Position numbers and translations under genes: made by a program. Positions 8,431 to 17,133 of a stretch of DNA of 64,000 bases are shown in pieces (the first letter of the stretch is position 1; every line of letters starts with the position of its first letter). The stretch is from Aquisalimonas lutea (GTDB lineage Bacteria > Pseudomonadota > Gammaproteobacteria > Nitrococcales > Aquisalimonadaceae), in the NCBI RefSeq assembly GCF_030409225.1, contig NZ_JAUFPK010000005.1, positions 434,831 through 498,830 on the forward strand, written 5' to 3'. Under the pieces are notes generated by a model. The model saw only the letters and a list, made by a program, of their open reading frames with translations. It did not search any database and had not been told where the DNA came from.

Positions 8431-9091
8431 GGAGGTGCCTGCCGCGTCCCGTCAGCCCGTAGACCAGTGCGATGGCGACGAAGGAGACCACCAGGAGGAG
8501 CAGCGACATGGCGCCCGCCGCCTGGTCGTCGAAAGCCTGCACGCGATCGTAGATGGCGATGGCCACGGTGCGCGTCTCGCCGTCGATGGCGCCGCCGACC
8601 ATGAGCACGACGCCGAACTCGCCGATGGTATGCACGAACGTGAGCACGAAGGCAGAGACCAGGCCCGGCCAGATCAGCGGCAGCTCGATGCGCACGAACG
8701 TGGCCCATCCCGACAGCCCGGAGCACCAGGCCGCCTCGCGGATGTGGCCGGGGATGGTCTCGAAGGCCCGCTGCACCGGCTGGATGGCGAAGGGCAGGTT
8801 GAAGACCACCGAGGCCAGGACGATGCCGGGGAAGGAGAAGCTGAGGCTCTCCCCCGTGAGCGCGTGCCAGACCTGCCCCACCGGTGCGTCACGGCTGAAG
8901 CTCACCAGCAGGTAGTAGCCGAGGACGGTGGGCGGCAGGACCAGGGGCAGGGCGATCAGCGCCTCGACGAAACCCCGTCCGCGGAAACGGTGGGCGGCCA
9001 GCCAGCGGCCGACCACGATGCCCAGCGGCAGCAGCAGCGCCGTGGTCCATGCGGCGAGCTCCAGCGACAGGCGGAAGGCCGTCCAGTCCAC
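8420..9091 (-). CDS. modB: Molybdate ABC transporter permease ModB
   Basis: 223 residues with five to six membrane helices and the EAA-type cytoplasmic loop (HIREAAWCSGLSGWATFVRI, then ELPLIWPGL), through which it docks on ModC. A GTG start (GTGGACTGGACGGCC) is chosen because it lies just inside the preceding stop region: modA ends five bases upstream, and the peptide upstream of this GTG is not permease-like. This gives the usual ModB length. It forms the channel for molybdate across the inner membrane. Confidence 0.87.
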   Translation of the reverse strand: MDWTAFRLSLELAAWTTALLLPLGIVVGRWLAAHRFRGRGFVEALIALPLVLPPTVLGYYLLVSFSRDAPVGQVWHALTGESLSFSFPGIVLASVVFNLPFAIQPVQRAFETIPGHIREAAWCSGLSGWATFVRIELPLIWPGLVSAFVLTFVHTIGEFGVVLMVGGAIDGETRTVAIAIYDRVQAFDDQAAGAMSLLLLVVSFVAIALVYGLTGRGRHLHVR

Positions 9092-9095
9092 CGGT

Positions 9096-9884
9096 TCACC
9101 CGTTGCCTTCGGGAACGACAAAGCCGTAGTCCGCGAGGATGTCGCGGGCGGTGTCCGTTTGCATGAACTCGTAAAAGGCCGCGGCCGTCTCGCCGGCGCC
9201 GCGCATGAGGACCATGCGCTGGCGCAGCGGCTCGTGCCGCTCCTCCGGGATGAGCGCGAAGCTGCTGCGCTCGGCGATCGTCGGCGCTCGGGCAAGGGAA
9301 TAGGCGACGATGCCGCCGTCGGTGGCCTCGGACAGGGCAAACCGGGTGGCCTGGGAGACGTTCTCGCCCAGGATCAGGTACGGCTGGATCGCCTCCCACA
9401 GGCCGGCGGCTTCCAGCGCCTGCCGGGCCGCCCGCCCGTAGGGGGCGTGCTCCGGGTCGGCAATGGCGAAACGACGCAGCTGATTGCTTTCCAGGCGCTC
9501 GCGCAGATGCGCCAGGGAGCCGTCGACGACGCCGGCCGGGTCGTCGCCCCGGGCGATGACGCCGATACGGCCGCGGGCATAGAGAGCCCCGTCATCGACG
9601 GTGTGGCCGGCCTCGTGCAGGGCCAGGACATAGGACTCGTCGGCCGAGAGGTACATCTGGAACGGCGCGCCCTGGGCGATCTGGCGGCGGAAGTTGCCGC
9701 TGGAGCCGAAATTCAGGCGCACGCGCCGGCCGGTGCGCTCCGTGAACACTTCGGCGGCTTCCTCGAGCGCGAACTGCAGATCCGATGCTGCAGCAATGAT
9801 GGGAACGTCGGTCGTCGCCCCCGCCGGTGCTGCACAAAATACCAGTGCCAGGGCCACGATTCGCAGCCAGCGGGCCGCCGGCAT
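9096..9884 (-). CDS. modA: Molybdate-binding periplasmic protein ModA
   Basis: 262 residues with a cleavable Sec signal (RWLRIVALALVFCAAPAGA, cleavage near residue 23). The mature part starts with VPIIAAASDLQFALEE and contains LNFGSSGNFRRQIAQGAPF, the oxyanion-binding Ser/Gly segment of ModA. It captures molybdate (or tungstate) and delivers it to ModB. The open frame runs on far upstream as a chance frame opposite dctP; the ATG at 9884 is the one followed by a signal peptide. The 315-base gap to the TRAP binding-protein gene must hold both divergent promoters; no ModE box was recognised there. Confidence 0.9.
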   Translation of the reverse strand: MPAARWLRIVALALVFCAAPAGATTDVPIIAAASDLQFALEEAAEVFTERTGRRVRLNFGSSGNFRRQIAQGAPFQMYLSADESYVLALHEAGHTVDDGALYARGRIGVIARGDDPAGVVDGSLAHLRERLESNQLRRFAIADPEHAPYGRAARQALEAAGLWEAIQPYLILGENVSQATRFALSEATDGGIVAYSLARAPTIAERSSFALIPEERHEPLRQRMVLMRGAGETAAAFYEFMQTDTARDILADYGFVVPEGNG

Positions 9885-10199
9885 CCGTGTCCGCACGTCG
9901 TGCGTGTGGCGCCCCTTGCGTTGTGCTGTGCAACGTAACTCGTTTTGGTCTTTCCGGTTCACTAGGCTACTCTCTGCAAGTGACGGCCTCGGTCCCGCCC
10001 ACCCGTGCTGCGGGTGGGGGCGAAGCGGAAACGGCCAGGAAGCCCGCCATGGTTTCACGGATGCTTGCCCGCCAACGCCTCTGCCCCGGTCGGGTGCCTG
10101 TTGTCCGAGGGCGCGCGAGACTCGAAGCACAAGAAGTGCCGCGGAAGCTCCGATCGAGCGGCTCGTGGCAACACCAGAAGAGCAAGAGGAGAACCATCC

Positions 10200-11387
10200 A
10201 TGCATGACGATCAGCATGACACCAAGAAGCCGGTTGACAATACCACGTCCGTGAGCGGCCACGACGATGCCGCAGCGGGCACCGATACCGGCCGTCGCGG
10301 TTTCCTCAAGAAAGCAGCCCTGGGCACCGCCGGTAGCGCCGCGGTCATGGGCATGCCGTTCATCGGCAACGCGCAGGCACAGGAGGGTGTGCGGATCCGG
10401 ATGCAGAGTTCCTGGCAGCCGGGGACCGTGGGTTATCAGACGTTCGAGAACTGGGCGCAGCGCGTGCAGGAGCTCACCAGCGGCGAGGTTCGCGTGGAGC
10501 CGTTCCCGGCCGGGTCCGTGGTCGGCGACTTCGACCTGGTCGACGGTGTCCGTTCCGGCGTCATCGAGGGCCAGAACATGTTCACCGTGTACTGGGCCGG
10601 CCGCATGCCCGCGGGCGTGTTCTTCAGCTCCTATCCCATGGCGCTGTCCATGCCCCACCACTGGGACATCATGTACGGCGCCTACGGCGGCTTCGGCTTC
10701 ATCAAGGACCTTTACCGCCGCTTCGACCTGGAGTTCCTGGGGCATGTCCACCACGACATGAACCTGATCCACTCCAAGGAGCCGCTGCGCAGCTTCGACG
10801 ATTTCAAGGACAAGAAGATCCGCTTCCCCGGCGGCATCGTCGCCGAGACGTTCGCGCAGATGGGCGTGCGGACCACGCTGCTGCCGGGTTCCGAGGTGTA
10901 CCCCGCGCTGGAGCGCGGGACCATCGACGCGGCGGACTTCGTCGGCGCGGCGGTGAACTACGACCTGGGCTTCCACCAGGTGGCGGACTACATCATCATG
11001 GGCCCGACATCCACGCCGTGCCTGCACCAGCCCGTCGACCTGATGGATATCGCCGTCCAGCGCCGTGCCTGGGATCGGCTGTCCGACCAGACCAAGGATC
11101 TCATGCATGAGCTGGTCGCCGCCTACTCCCGCGAGCACTATGCCGCCATCCAGGAGGCGAACAAGGAGGCCTGGCCGAAGTACGAGGAGGCCGGCGTGGA
11201 GATCATCCATCTCAGCGAGGAGGATGCCGCGCGCTTCCGCGAGGTCGCCATTCCGAAGTGGTTCGAATGGGCCAACAAGGACGAGGACGCGGCCAAGCTG
11301 TTCCGCATCCACCTGCAGACCATGCAGGACCCGGCGGTGGCCGTTATCTCGGAGGAAGACATCCAGGGGTATGAGCTTAACGCCTGA
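10200..11387 (+). CDS. TRAP transporter substrate-binding protein, Tat-exported (DctP family)
   Basis: 395 residues. A long N-region ends in a twin-arginine motif, RRGFLKK (Arg32-Arg33), then a hydrophobic stretch and cleavage near AQAQE, so export is folded, by the Tat pathway. The mature part is a DctP domain (about 65-390), with the substrate-anchoring 'KDKKIRFPGGIVAETFAQMG' region. It delivers an organic acid, identity unknown, to a TRAP permease. AGGAG lies nine bases ahead of the ATG. Downstream are a strong hairpin terminator and then, after a nested palindromic element, the fused DctQM gene, its presumed partner. Confidence 0.88.
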   Translation: MHDDQHDTKKPVDNTTSVSGHDDAAAGTDTGRRGFLKKAALGTAGSAAVMGMPFIGNAQAQEGVRIRMQSSWQPGTVGYQTFENWAQRVQELTSGEVRVEPFPAGSVVGDFDLVDGVRSGVIEGQNMFTVYWAGRMPAGVFFSSYPMALSMPHHWDIMYGAYGGFGFIKDLYRRFDLEFLGHVHHDMNLIHSKEPLRSFDDFKDKKIRFPGGIVAETFAQMGVRTTLLPGSEVYPALERGTIDAADFVGAAVNYDLGFHQVADYIIMGPTSTPCLHQPVDLMDIAVQRRAWDRLSDQTKDLMHELVAAYSREHYAAIQEANKEAWPKYEEAGVEIIHLSEEDAARFREVAIPKWFEWANKDEDAAKLFRIHLQTMQDPAVAVISEEDIQGYELNA

Positions 11388-11410
11388 TTCTCCTTCGATA
11401 TTCTAGTCAC

Positions 11411-11432
11411 AAGGCGGCCTGCGGGCCGCCTT
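11411..11432 (+). terminator. Hairpin terminator after the Tat-TRAP binding protein
   Basis: A 9 bp perfect stem AAGGCGGCC-TGCG-GGCCGCCTT with a short T-rich tail. It lies 24 bases beyond the dctP stop and ahead of the permease gene, so it would give the binding protein excess expression over the permease. Confidence 0.65.
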
Positions 11433-11489
11433 GCTCATTCCGGGACTGCATCGTGCCAGGGATGGCCTCGTTGCAGTCGTTGCGTTTTT

Positions 11490-11756
11490 AGGAAACGCTG
11501 AACCATTCGCGCGCGCCTCTGGCCGAGCAGCGCGGGCGCAGACAAGGCGCGTTGCGCAGCGCTGTACTGGCCGGTACAGTCAAGCAACGCAACGCCGGCT
11601 GCGCTCGCGCTGCTCGGCCCCGCAGGGCGCCCCACAGCGGCGTTGTGGTCTACGTTGGCCTTCTTGTAAAGGGCGACGGCCATTCACGGCGAATGCCGCC
11701 TTGCCACAACGCCGCTGTGGGGCGCAGAGGCACGCGGGAATTGTTCAGCGTTTCCT
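11490..11756. repeat. 267 bp nested inverted-repeat element within the TRAP locus
   Basis: Outer arms of 32 bases (11490-11521 and 11725-11756; ends AGGAAACGCTGAAC...) match with three mismatches. Inside are two further stems: 11521-11541 with 11599-11619 (21 bp, one mismatch) and 11627-11648 with 11704-11725 (22 bp, perfect), plus a CTGTACTGGCCGGTACAG near-palindrome at 11560-11577. There is no protein-coding frame of its own. It looks like a non-autonomous transposon (MITE) or a repeat specifying a large folded RNA. It lies exactly between dctP and dctQM, ending 12 bases before the dctQM start and so adjoining its ribosome site. Confidence 0.7.
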
Positions 11757-11768
11757 TAAGGGGGGTGA

Positions 11769-13952
11769 ATGGACTTCGAAATCAACTGGGTACTGCCGCA
11801 CTGGCTGTACTGGGGCGTGCTCATCTTCCTGCCGCTCGTGGTCATGGCGCTGGTGGAATGGAGCTTCCGGCGAGGGGGCGAGGTCACCGGCGGCGCCGAG
11901 ACACCTCCGGCCGGCGGGCCGCCCGGCAATCTCTTCACCGCGGTCGTGGACCGGATCTCCGGATTCACGGGCCGGTTCGTCGCCTACTGGGCCCTGATTG
12001 CGCCGTTCGTCTACTCCTGGGAGGTGTTCGCGCGCTACGTGCTGAACTCGCCCACGAACTGGGCGCACGAGTCCATGTTCCTGATGTTCGGCATGCAGTA
12101 CGTGATCTCCGGTGCGTACTGCCTGCGCGAGGACGGTCACGTGCGCGTGGACGTGATCTACAACCGGTTCAGCGAGGTGGTCCGGGCCGGGATCAATCTC
12201 CTCACGTCCACCGTGTTCTTCATCTTCACCCTGGCCCTGACCGCGACGGCATGGAACTTCTTCGCCCGGTCGGTGCCCAGCGAATCGACCTTCTTCGGCA
12301 CCGGCTATCGCCTGGAAGTCTCCTTCACCGAATGGGCCATTCCCTACGCGCCCATGAAGGGGGCCATGTTCCTGGGCGGGCTGCTGCTGATCATCCAGGG
12401 ACTCGCTGCCCTGGTCCGCGACATCCAGTCGTTCCGCTCCGGGTTGCGCAGCGGCGAGGGGAGTCCGCGGGCGGGCTGGACCCTGGTCGCGATCTCCGCG
12501 GTCATCGCGGTCATCGCCGGCTGGGAGATCGTGAACATTTTCGTCTACTATCCGCAGGAGGCGACGCTGACGCTGGAGAGTACGCTGCGGGGCGTGAGCC
12601 TCGGCTGGCTGACGCTGATCATGTTCGGCAGCCTGCTGGTAGCGCTCATGGCCGGGCTGCCGCTGGCGTTCGTCACCGGCGGGCTCGCCGTGGTGTTCCT
12701 CTACATCATGGGCGACCAGGCGTCGATCCACATCATCCCGTCGCGGATCTTCCCGCAGATGACCAACTACCAGCTCTCCGCCATTCCGCTGTTCATCTTC
12801 ATGGCCGCGGTGCTGGAGAAGGCGGGGCTCATCGAGGAGCTGTTCGACGTTGCCTACAAGTGGATGGGCGGCCTCAAGGGCGGCCTGGGCATCGCCACGG
12901 TGGCGGCATCCACCCTGCTCGCCGCCATGGTGGGCGTGATCGGCGCCGCAGTGGTGACCATGGGGCTCATCGCCCTGCCGGCCATGCTGCAGCGGAACTA
13001 TCACCCGACCATCGCCGTGGGCTCGGTGATGGCCGGCGGGACCCTCGGCATCCTGATCCCGCCGTCCATCCTGGCGATCATCTACGGCGTCGTGGCCCAG
13101 CAGTCCGTGGGCGAGCTCTACATCGGCGCCGTGGTGCCGGGGCTTCTGCTCGCGGGACTGTATGCCCTGTTCATCTGGCTGTTCGCCGTGGCGCGACCCG
13201 GGACGGCACCGGCGCTTCCCCCCGAGGATCGGGTGAACTGGATCGAGAAGTTCCGGCTGCTGCGCAACATGGTCGCGCCCATCGCCCTGGTGGTGGCCGT
13301 GCTCGGGGCGATCTTCACCGGCATCGCCACGCCGGTGGAAGCGGCCGGCTTCGGTACCCTGGGGGCGCTGGTGGTCGCCGCCCTGCACGGCCGGCTCACC
13401 TGGCCGAACATGCACGCGGCGAGCATGACCACGCTCAAGGCCACCTCCATGGTCATGTGGATCATCTTCGGCGCCAGCATCTTCGTCGGCTTCTACATCC
13501 GGCAGGGCGGGCAGGACTTCGTCATCCAGCTCATCCAGGCGTCGGGTCTGGGACCGTACGGCATCCTGCTGATCATGATGATCGTCCTGATCGCGCTGGG
13601 CATGTTCCTGGACTGGGTCGGCATCCTGCTGCTGGCGGTGCCGATCTTCGTGCCGATCATCGAGGCCCTGGAGTTCAACGGGGTGTTCGGCTTGCCGGGA
13701 GTGAATCCCGGGGATATCGCCCTGTGGTTCGGCGTGGTCTATCTCGTGAACATGCAGATGTCGTTCCTCAGTCCACCCTTCGGGTACGCGCTGTTCTACA
13801 TCCGGGGCGTGGCGCCGCCGTCCATCACCATGGGCATGATCTTCAAGGCAGCCCTGCCGTTCCTGGCCCTCCAGGCCCTGGGGCTGTTCCTGGTGATCAT
13901 CTTCCCGGATCTCGTCACCTGGCTGCCGAACCAGGTCTACGGCGGCAACTGA
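11769..13952 (+). CDS. Fused TRAP transporter permease, DctQ-DctM
   Basis: 727 residues. The N-terminal part (to about 230) is the small DctQ subunit with four membrane helices (WAHESMFLMFGMQYVISGAY and the RVDVIYNRF segment). After a linker helix, the DctM domain (about 285-720) has 12 or so helices with TRAP signatures such as GTLGILIPPSILAIIYGVVA and the LSPPFGYALFY repeat. Fusion of the two subunits is common in TRAP carriers. It uses the Na+ gradient to import the ligand delivered by the upstream binding protein. The start has AAGGGGGTGA just upstream, part of which comes from the end of the inverted-repeat element. Confidence 0.9.
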   Translation: MDFEINWVLPHWLYWGVLIFLPLVVMALVEWSFRRGGEVTGGAETPPAGGPPGNLFTAVVDRISGFTGRFVAYWALIAPFVYSWEVFARYVLNSPTNWAHESMFLMFGMQYVISGAYCLREDGHVRVDVIYNRFSEVVRAGINLLTSTVFFIFTLALTATAWNFFARSVPSESTFFGTGYRLEVSFTEWAIPYAPMKGAMFLGGLLLIIQGLAALVRDIQSFRSGLRSGEGSPRAGWTLVAISAVIAVIAGWEIVNIFVYYPQEATLTLESTLRGVSLGWLTLIMFGSLLVALMAGLPLAFVTGGLAVVFLYIMGDQASIHIIPSRIFPQMTNYQLSAIPLFIFMAAVLEKAGLIEELFDVAYKWMGGLKGGLGIATVAASTLLAAMVGVIGAAVVTMGLIALPAMLQRNYHPTIAVGSVMAGGTLGILIPPSILAIIYGVVAQQSVGELYIGAVVPGLLLAGLYALFIWLFAVARPGTAPALPPEDRVNWIEKFRLLRNMVAPIALVVAVLGAIFTGIATPVEAAGFGTLGALVVAALHGRLTWPNMHAASMTTLKATSMVMWIIFGASIFVGFYIRQGGQDFVIQLIQASGLGPYGILLIMMIVLIALGMFLDWVGILLLAVPIFVPIIEALEFNGVFGLPGVNPGDIALWFGVVYLVNMQMSFLSPPFGYALFYIRGVAPPSITMGMIFKAALPFLALQALGLFLVIIFPDLVTWLPNQVYGGN

Positions 13953-13969
13953 CGCCAGTAAGGCAAGAG

Positions 13970-14005
13970 GCCGGGCGGGGTCTTTCCCTCGCCCGGCTTT
14001 TTTTT
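13970..14005 (+). terminator. Intrinsic terminator of dctQM
   Basis: Stem GCCGGGCG / CGCCCGGC with a 12-base loop followed by an eight-T run: a textbook Rho-independent terminator. Confidence 0.85.
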
Positions 14006-14071
14006 GCCCGGCTCCCTTCCGGTACGCTGCCCCGCGCCCGACCATTCGCCGTTTGGTCGCGGTGTATCGCC

Positions 14072-14100
14072 TTTTTCCCCGCTCCGGGGTCTCGTATAAT
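14072..14100 (+). promoter_or_regulatory. Sigma-70 promoter of the mgtE leader
   Basis: A perfect -10 box TATAAT at 14095-14100. The -35 region (TTTTTC at 14072-14077, 17 bases upstream) is weak. Transcription would start near 14107, leaving an untranslated leader of about 290 bases before mgtE. Confidence 0.55.
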
Positions 14101-14107
14101 CGCACTC

Positions 14108-14318
14108 TCCCGAGGCGGATGAGGTTCCCGAGGTTGGACGCTGATACCGGCTTACCGGGTACAGGCCCCGACCGCCCGCCCACGAACCCTGCCAGGCGAT
14201 GATCTCCTCGGCCTGACAGGTGCCGCGGCGAGTGCGGGCCGTCGGGCTGTTACGAACCTTTCATCACGAATGAACCGTGGATGCCTATCCTGTTGGGAAT
14301 CCGGCGTCCGCCCGCGGG
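14108..14318 (+). promoter_or_regulatory. Candidate M-box (ykoK) Mg2+ riboswitch in the mgtE leader
   Basis: The leader begins with GGCGGATGAGGTTCCCG, resembling the M-box 5' segment (GUUAGGUGAGGCUCC), has GGACGCTGATACC in the place of the GAUACGCUGCUGCC box, and near its 3' end has GTGGATGCCTATCCTG, very like the conserved CUGGAUGCUUGUCCU. The outer stem can form between 14108-14119 and 14307-14318 (CCCG..GGCGGA with TCCGCC..CGGG). A Mg2+-sensing leader ahead of a Mg2+ transporter is biologically expected. The match is by eye and imperfect in the middle. Confidence 0.55.
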
Positions 14319-14398
14319 TCAGCGTGTCCTTATCCGGCCGGCGACGACTGACGCCCGGGGAGGGCATCCGCGTCGCGTGAATCACAAGGGGAGTGTCC

Positions 14399-15754
14399 AT
14401 GGACAAGAGCGAAGTCCGCGAAGAGGTCCTGTCCCTGTTCCGGGGCGAGCACTGGGATGCCCTGGACGGCCTTCTCGAGGAGATGGCCGTCCAGGACATC
14501 GCCGAGACCATGACCGAGCTGGAGACCGGCGAGGCGAAGTCGTTCCTGCTGCGCCTGCCGCGGGATCGCCAGCCGCCGGTGTTCGCCTATCTCTCGCCGA
14601 CGCTCCAGGAAGAGCTGCTGACGGCGCTGGACGAGGAGGACGCCCGCTTCATCCTCTACCACATGCTGCCGGACGATCGTACGGCGCTGCTGGAGCGGCA
14701 GGATCCCGAAGAGCTGCAGAATCTGCTCAAGCTCCTTTCGCCCGAGAACGTCAAGGAAGCCCTGCGGCTGCTGGGCTTCCCGGAGGAGAGCGCCGGGCGC
14801 ATCATGACGCCCAAGTTCCTCACCGTGCGCGTGGGCTGGACGGTGGAGCAGGCCCTCAATCACCTGCGCTCGCGCAGCGAGGCCGGTGAGACCCTGAACG
14901 TGGTTTTCGTCACGGACGTGCGCGGGGCCCTCCTGGGCCGGGTGCGCCTGCGCGACTTCGTCCTCTGCCGCCCGGATCGCCGCATCGAGGAGGTCATGAA
15001 GGACGACCCGGTCAAGATCCTGGTCTCCGAGGACCGGGAGGAAGCGGCGCGGCTGATGAAGCACTACGACCTGGAGGTTCTGCCCGTGGTGGACGCCACG
15101 GGCGTGCTGCTGGGCATCGTGACCGTCGACGACGTCATCGACGTGGTCGAGGAGGAGGCCACCGAGGACTTCCACAAGATGGCCAGCGTCAACACGCTGA
15201 ATCTCAGCCTCAAGGAGGCCCGGCCGTCGCTGCTGTACCGCAAGCGCATCGGCTGGCTGGTGCTGCTGGTGTTCATGAACGCCTTCGGCAGCGTGGCCAT
15301 CGCCTATTTCGAGGAGACCATCGAGGCGGTGGTGGCGCTGGTGTTCCTCCTGCCCCTGATCGTTGCCTCCGGCGGCAACGCCGGCTCCCAGTCCGCCACC
15401 CTGATGGTGCGTGCGCTGGCCACCGGGGACGTGCAGATGAAGGACTGGCTGCGCCTGTGGGGCAAGGAGCTGGGCGTGGCCGCCGCCCTCGGGCTGACCA
15501 TGGCGGCCGCGGTGTCGCTGGTCGGGGTCTGGCGGGGCGGCACGGAGCTGGCCGTGATCGTGTCCTCGGCCATGGTGTGCGTGGTCATCACGGGCAGCAT
15601 GATCGGCATGCTGCTGCCCTTCGTGCTCACGCGTTTCAAGCTCGATCCGGCTACTGCCAGCGCGCCGCTGGTGACCTCTATCGCCGACTTTTTCGGGATC
15701 GTTATCTACTTTTCCATCGCCACGGCGCTGCTCAATCTCCCCGGTTGGGGGTAG
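14399..15754 (+). CDS. mgtE: Magnesium transporter MgtE
   Basis: 451 residues, standard for the family. N-terminal superhelical domain (1-130), two CBS domains (about 132-255, the second ending GVLLGIVTVDDVIDVVEEEA), a plug helix, and a five-helix membrane domain (about 275-451) with the signature ASGGNAGSQSATLMVRALA. The CBS/N domains close the pore when cytoplasmic Mg2+ is high. The ATG at 14399 is preferred over the in-frame GTG six bases earlier since AAGGGGAG is correctly spaced for it. A long leader with an M-box-like fold precedes it. Confidence 0.93.
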   Translation: MDKSEVREEVLSLFRGEHWDALDGLLEEMAVQDIAETMTELETGEAKSFLLRLPRDRQPPVFAYLSPTLQEELLTALDEEDARFILYHMLPDDRTALLERQDPEELQNLLKLLSPENVKEALRLLGFPEESAGRIMTPKFLTVRVGWTVEQALNHLRSRSEAGETLNVVFVTDVRGALLGRVRLRDFVLCRPDRRIEEVMKDDPVKILVSEDREEAARLMKHYDLEVLPVVDATGVLLGIVTVDDVIDVVEEEATEDFHKMASVNTLNLSLKEARPSLLYRKRIGWLVLLVFMNAFGSVAIAYFEETIEAVVALVFLLPLIVASGGNAGSQSATLMVRALATGDVQMKDWLRLWGKELGVAAALGLTMAAAVSLVGVWRGGTELAVIVSSAMVCVVITGSMIGMLLPFVLTRFKLDPATASAPLVTSIADFFGIVIYFSIATALLNLPGWG

Positions 15755-15939
15755 TCACGTAAGTTACTGAATAAAAAGGTGAAAACAAGGCCTTACCGTC
15801 CGTCGGACGGGCCATGAACTTGAGGAATACATCACGCTCGCTGACCGACCGCCTGGGTACACTGCGCGCATCGTCACGGTAAAACGCGGGGCCCACGGGC
15901 AACGGATGCCGCGTAGGGCGCGCAATGGCGGGAGGCGCA

Positions 15940-16257
15940 ATGGCTGCCACGGTCGTGTACAAGCCTTTGGATGCAATCGTACCGGGCGAGAGTCTCGCCC
16001 GGGATCTGTTCGACGAACAGGGAAACGTTCTTCTGCACGCGGGCGCCCCCCTGGACGGACGGCTGTGCTCCCGACTTCGTGTCTGCGGCATCGATACCGT
16101 GCCGGTCCAGGGTGACGGTGCAACCGCCGGCGAGCGAACTCGCCGGGCGGCCGTCGAGCGCTCGCTGGATCACCTGTTCCGGCACTGGCGCTGCTCCCCG
16201 GGGATGAACCACCTGCGCGCGCTCCTGGCCGGTCATCGTCGGGAGGATTCCCGCTAG
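15940..16257 (+). CDS. Small protein resembling the N-terminal part of HD-GYP regulators
   Basis: 105 residues. The segment GESLARDLFDEQGNVLLHAG followed by APLDG and LRVCGIDTVPV resembles the short region that precedes HD-GYP domains ('G..L..D..d..G.lLl..G..l.......L...GI..V'). No catalytic HD is present in this protein. The ATG at 15940 follows GGGAGG; the stop TAG overlaps the GTG start of the HDOD gene (TAGTG), so the two are translationally coupled and probably work together. The role is inferred only from this pairing. The 185 bases upstream, after mgtE, contain no gene. Confidence 0.5.
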   Translation: MAATVVYKPLDAIVPGESLARDLFDEQGNVLLHAGAPLDGRLCSRLRVCGIDTVPVQGDGATAGERTRRAAVERSLDHLFRHWRCSPGMNHLRALLAGHRREDSR

Positions 16258-17129
16258 TGCCTCCCTACGATCGCCTGGATACCGAACGGGCCCTGCAGCA
16301 TCTGCCCGGCCTGCCCGCCGCGGGTGCGTCCGCTCTCCACGTTCTGGCGCAGGACGACGACCGCGAGCGCCTGTATGACGTGGTCTCGCAGGACCGCGGG
16401 CTCAGTGCTCGGCTGCTCCGGGTTCTCGACTCGCCGTTCTTCGCCGCCGCATCCCGGGCGGACACGGTGCGCAGTGCCTGCCTGCAGGTGGCGCCGAAGA
16501 CCCTGGAACGCGGCATCATCGCATCCACCGTGCTCGGGCTGTTCCCCGGGGGCAGCGGCAACGGCCTGGATCGCTACGGGTTCTGGGAGCATTCGGTGGG
16601 TGTGGGCGTGATCAGCCGGACGCTGGCGGGGGCCGTCGAGGGCAACGGCGAGCTGGCGTTCACCGGCGGGCTCCTCCATGATCTCGGCCGGCTGATCCTG
16701 GATGTCTACTTTCCGCGGGAGTTCCATGCCGTTCTGCGCTACCAGCAGCGCCACGACACGTGGATCCGGGACGCCGAGCTTGCCGTCGTCGGCTTCGATC
16801 ATTGCCGGCTCGGCGCCCGGGTTGCCGAGCGCTGGGGGCTGCCGGATGACCTGGTGGAAGTCATCCGTTGCCACCACCAGCCGGAAGGGGCGGGGGTTCG
16901 TCACGGTGCCACGCTCATCGTCCACGTTGCCGACGTTCTGGCGCGGGGCCTGGAGTTCGGCAATCCCGGCGATGACACCATCCCCCTGCTGTCCCAGGTC
17001 GCCATGAAACGCCTGGGACTGAACTGGGAGGATCTGCGCTTCAGCCTCCAGGAAGTCGAGGACCTGCTCCCGGCCGCCCGCTCGCTGGTGCACGCGACCA
17101 TCGGCGCCGAGGCCACGGTATCGGCGTAA
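16257..17129 (+). CDS. HDOD-domain signalling protein
   Basis: 290 residues with an HDOD/HD-like helical domain (about 12-215): LPGLPAAGASALHVLAQDDD near the start, GLSARLLRVLDSPFF, and LLHDLGRLILD, where an HD pair is retained. HDOD proteins are regulators of cyclic-nucleotide, stress and motility networks and mostly lack enzyme activity. GTG start directly coupled to the upstream small gene, with GGGAGG as ribosome site. It converges on nadC with four bases between the stops. Confidence 0.8.
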   Translation: MPPYDRLDTERALQHLPGLPAAGASALHVLAQDDDRERLYDVVSQDRGLSARLLRVLDSPFFAAASRADTVRSACLQVAPKTLERGIIASTVLGLFPGGSGNGLDRYGFWEHSVGVGVISRTLAGAVEGNGELAFTGGLLHDLGRLILDVYFPREFHAVLRYQQRHDTWIRDAELAVVGFDHCRLGARVAERWGLPDDLVEVIRCHHQPEGAGVRHGATLIVHVADVLARGLEFGNPGDDTIPLLSQVAMKRLGLNWEDLRFSLQEVEDLLPAARSLVHATIGAEATVSA

Positions 17130-17133
17130 GGTT

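Noticed and set aside
9096-11312. A 738-residue version of modA
   Set aside because: The part upstream of 9884 runs antisense through dctP; the signal peptide begins at 9884.
11552-14183. Two very long open frames (about 850 and 810 residues) overlapping the dctQM gene
   Set aside because: They are low-complexity, rich in Arg/Gly/His, lack any domain and are shadows of the TRAP permease in other frames, a usual effect of high GC.
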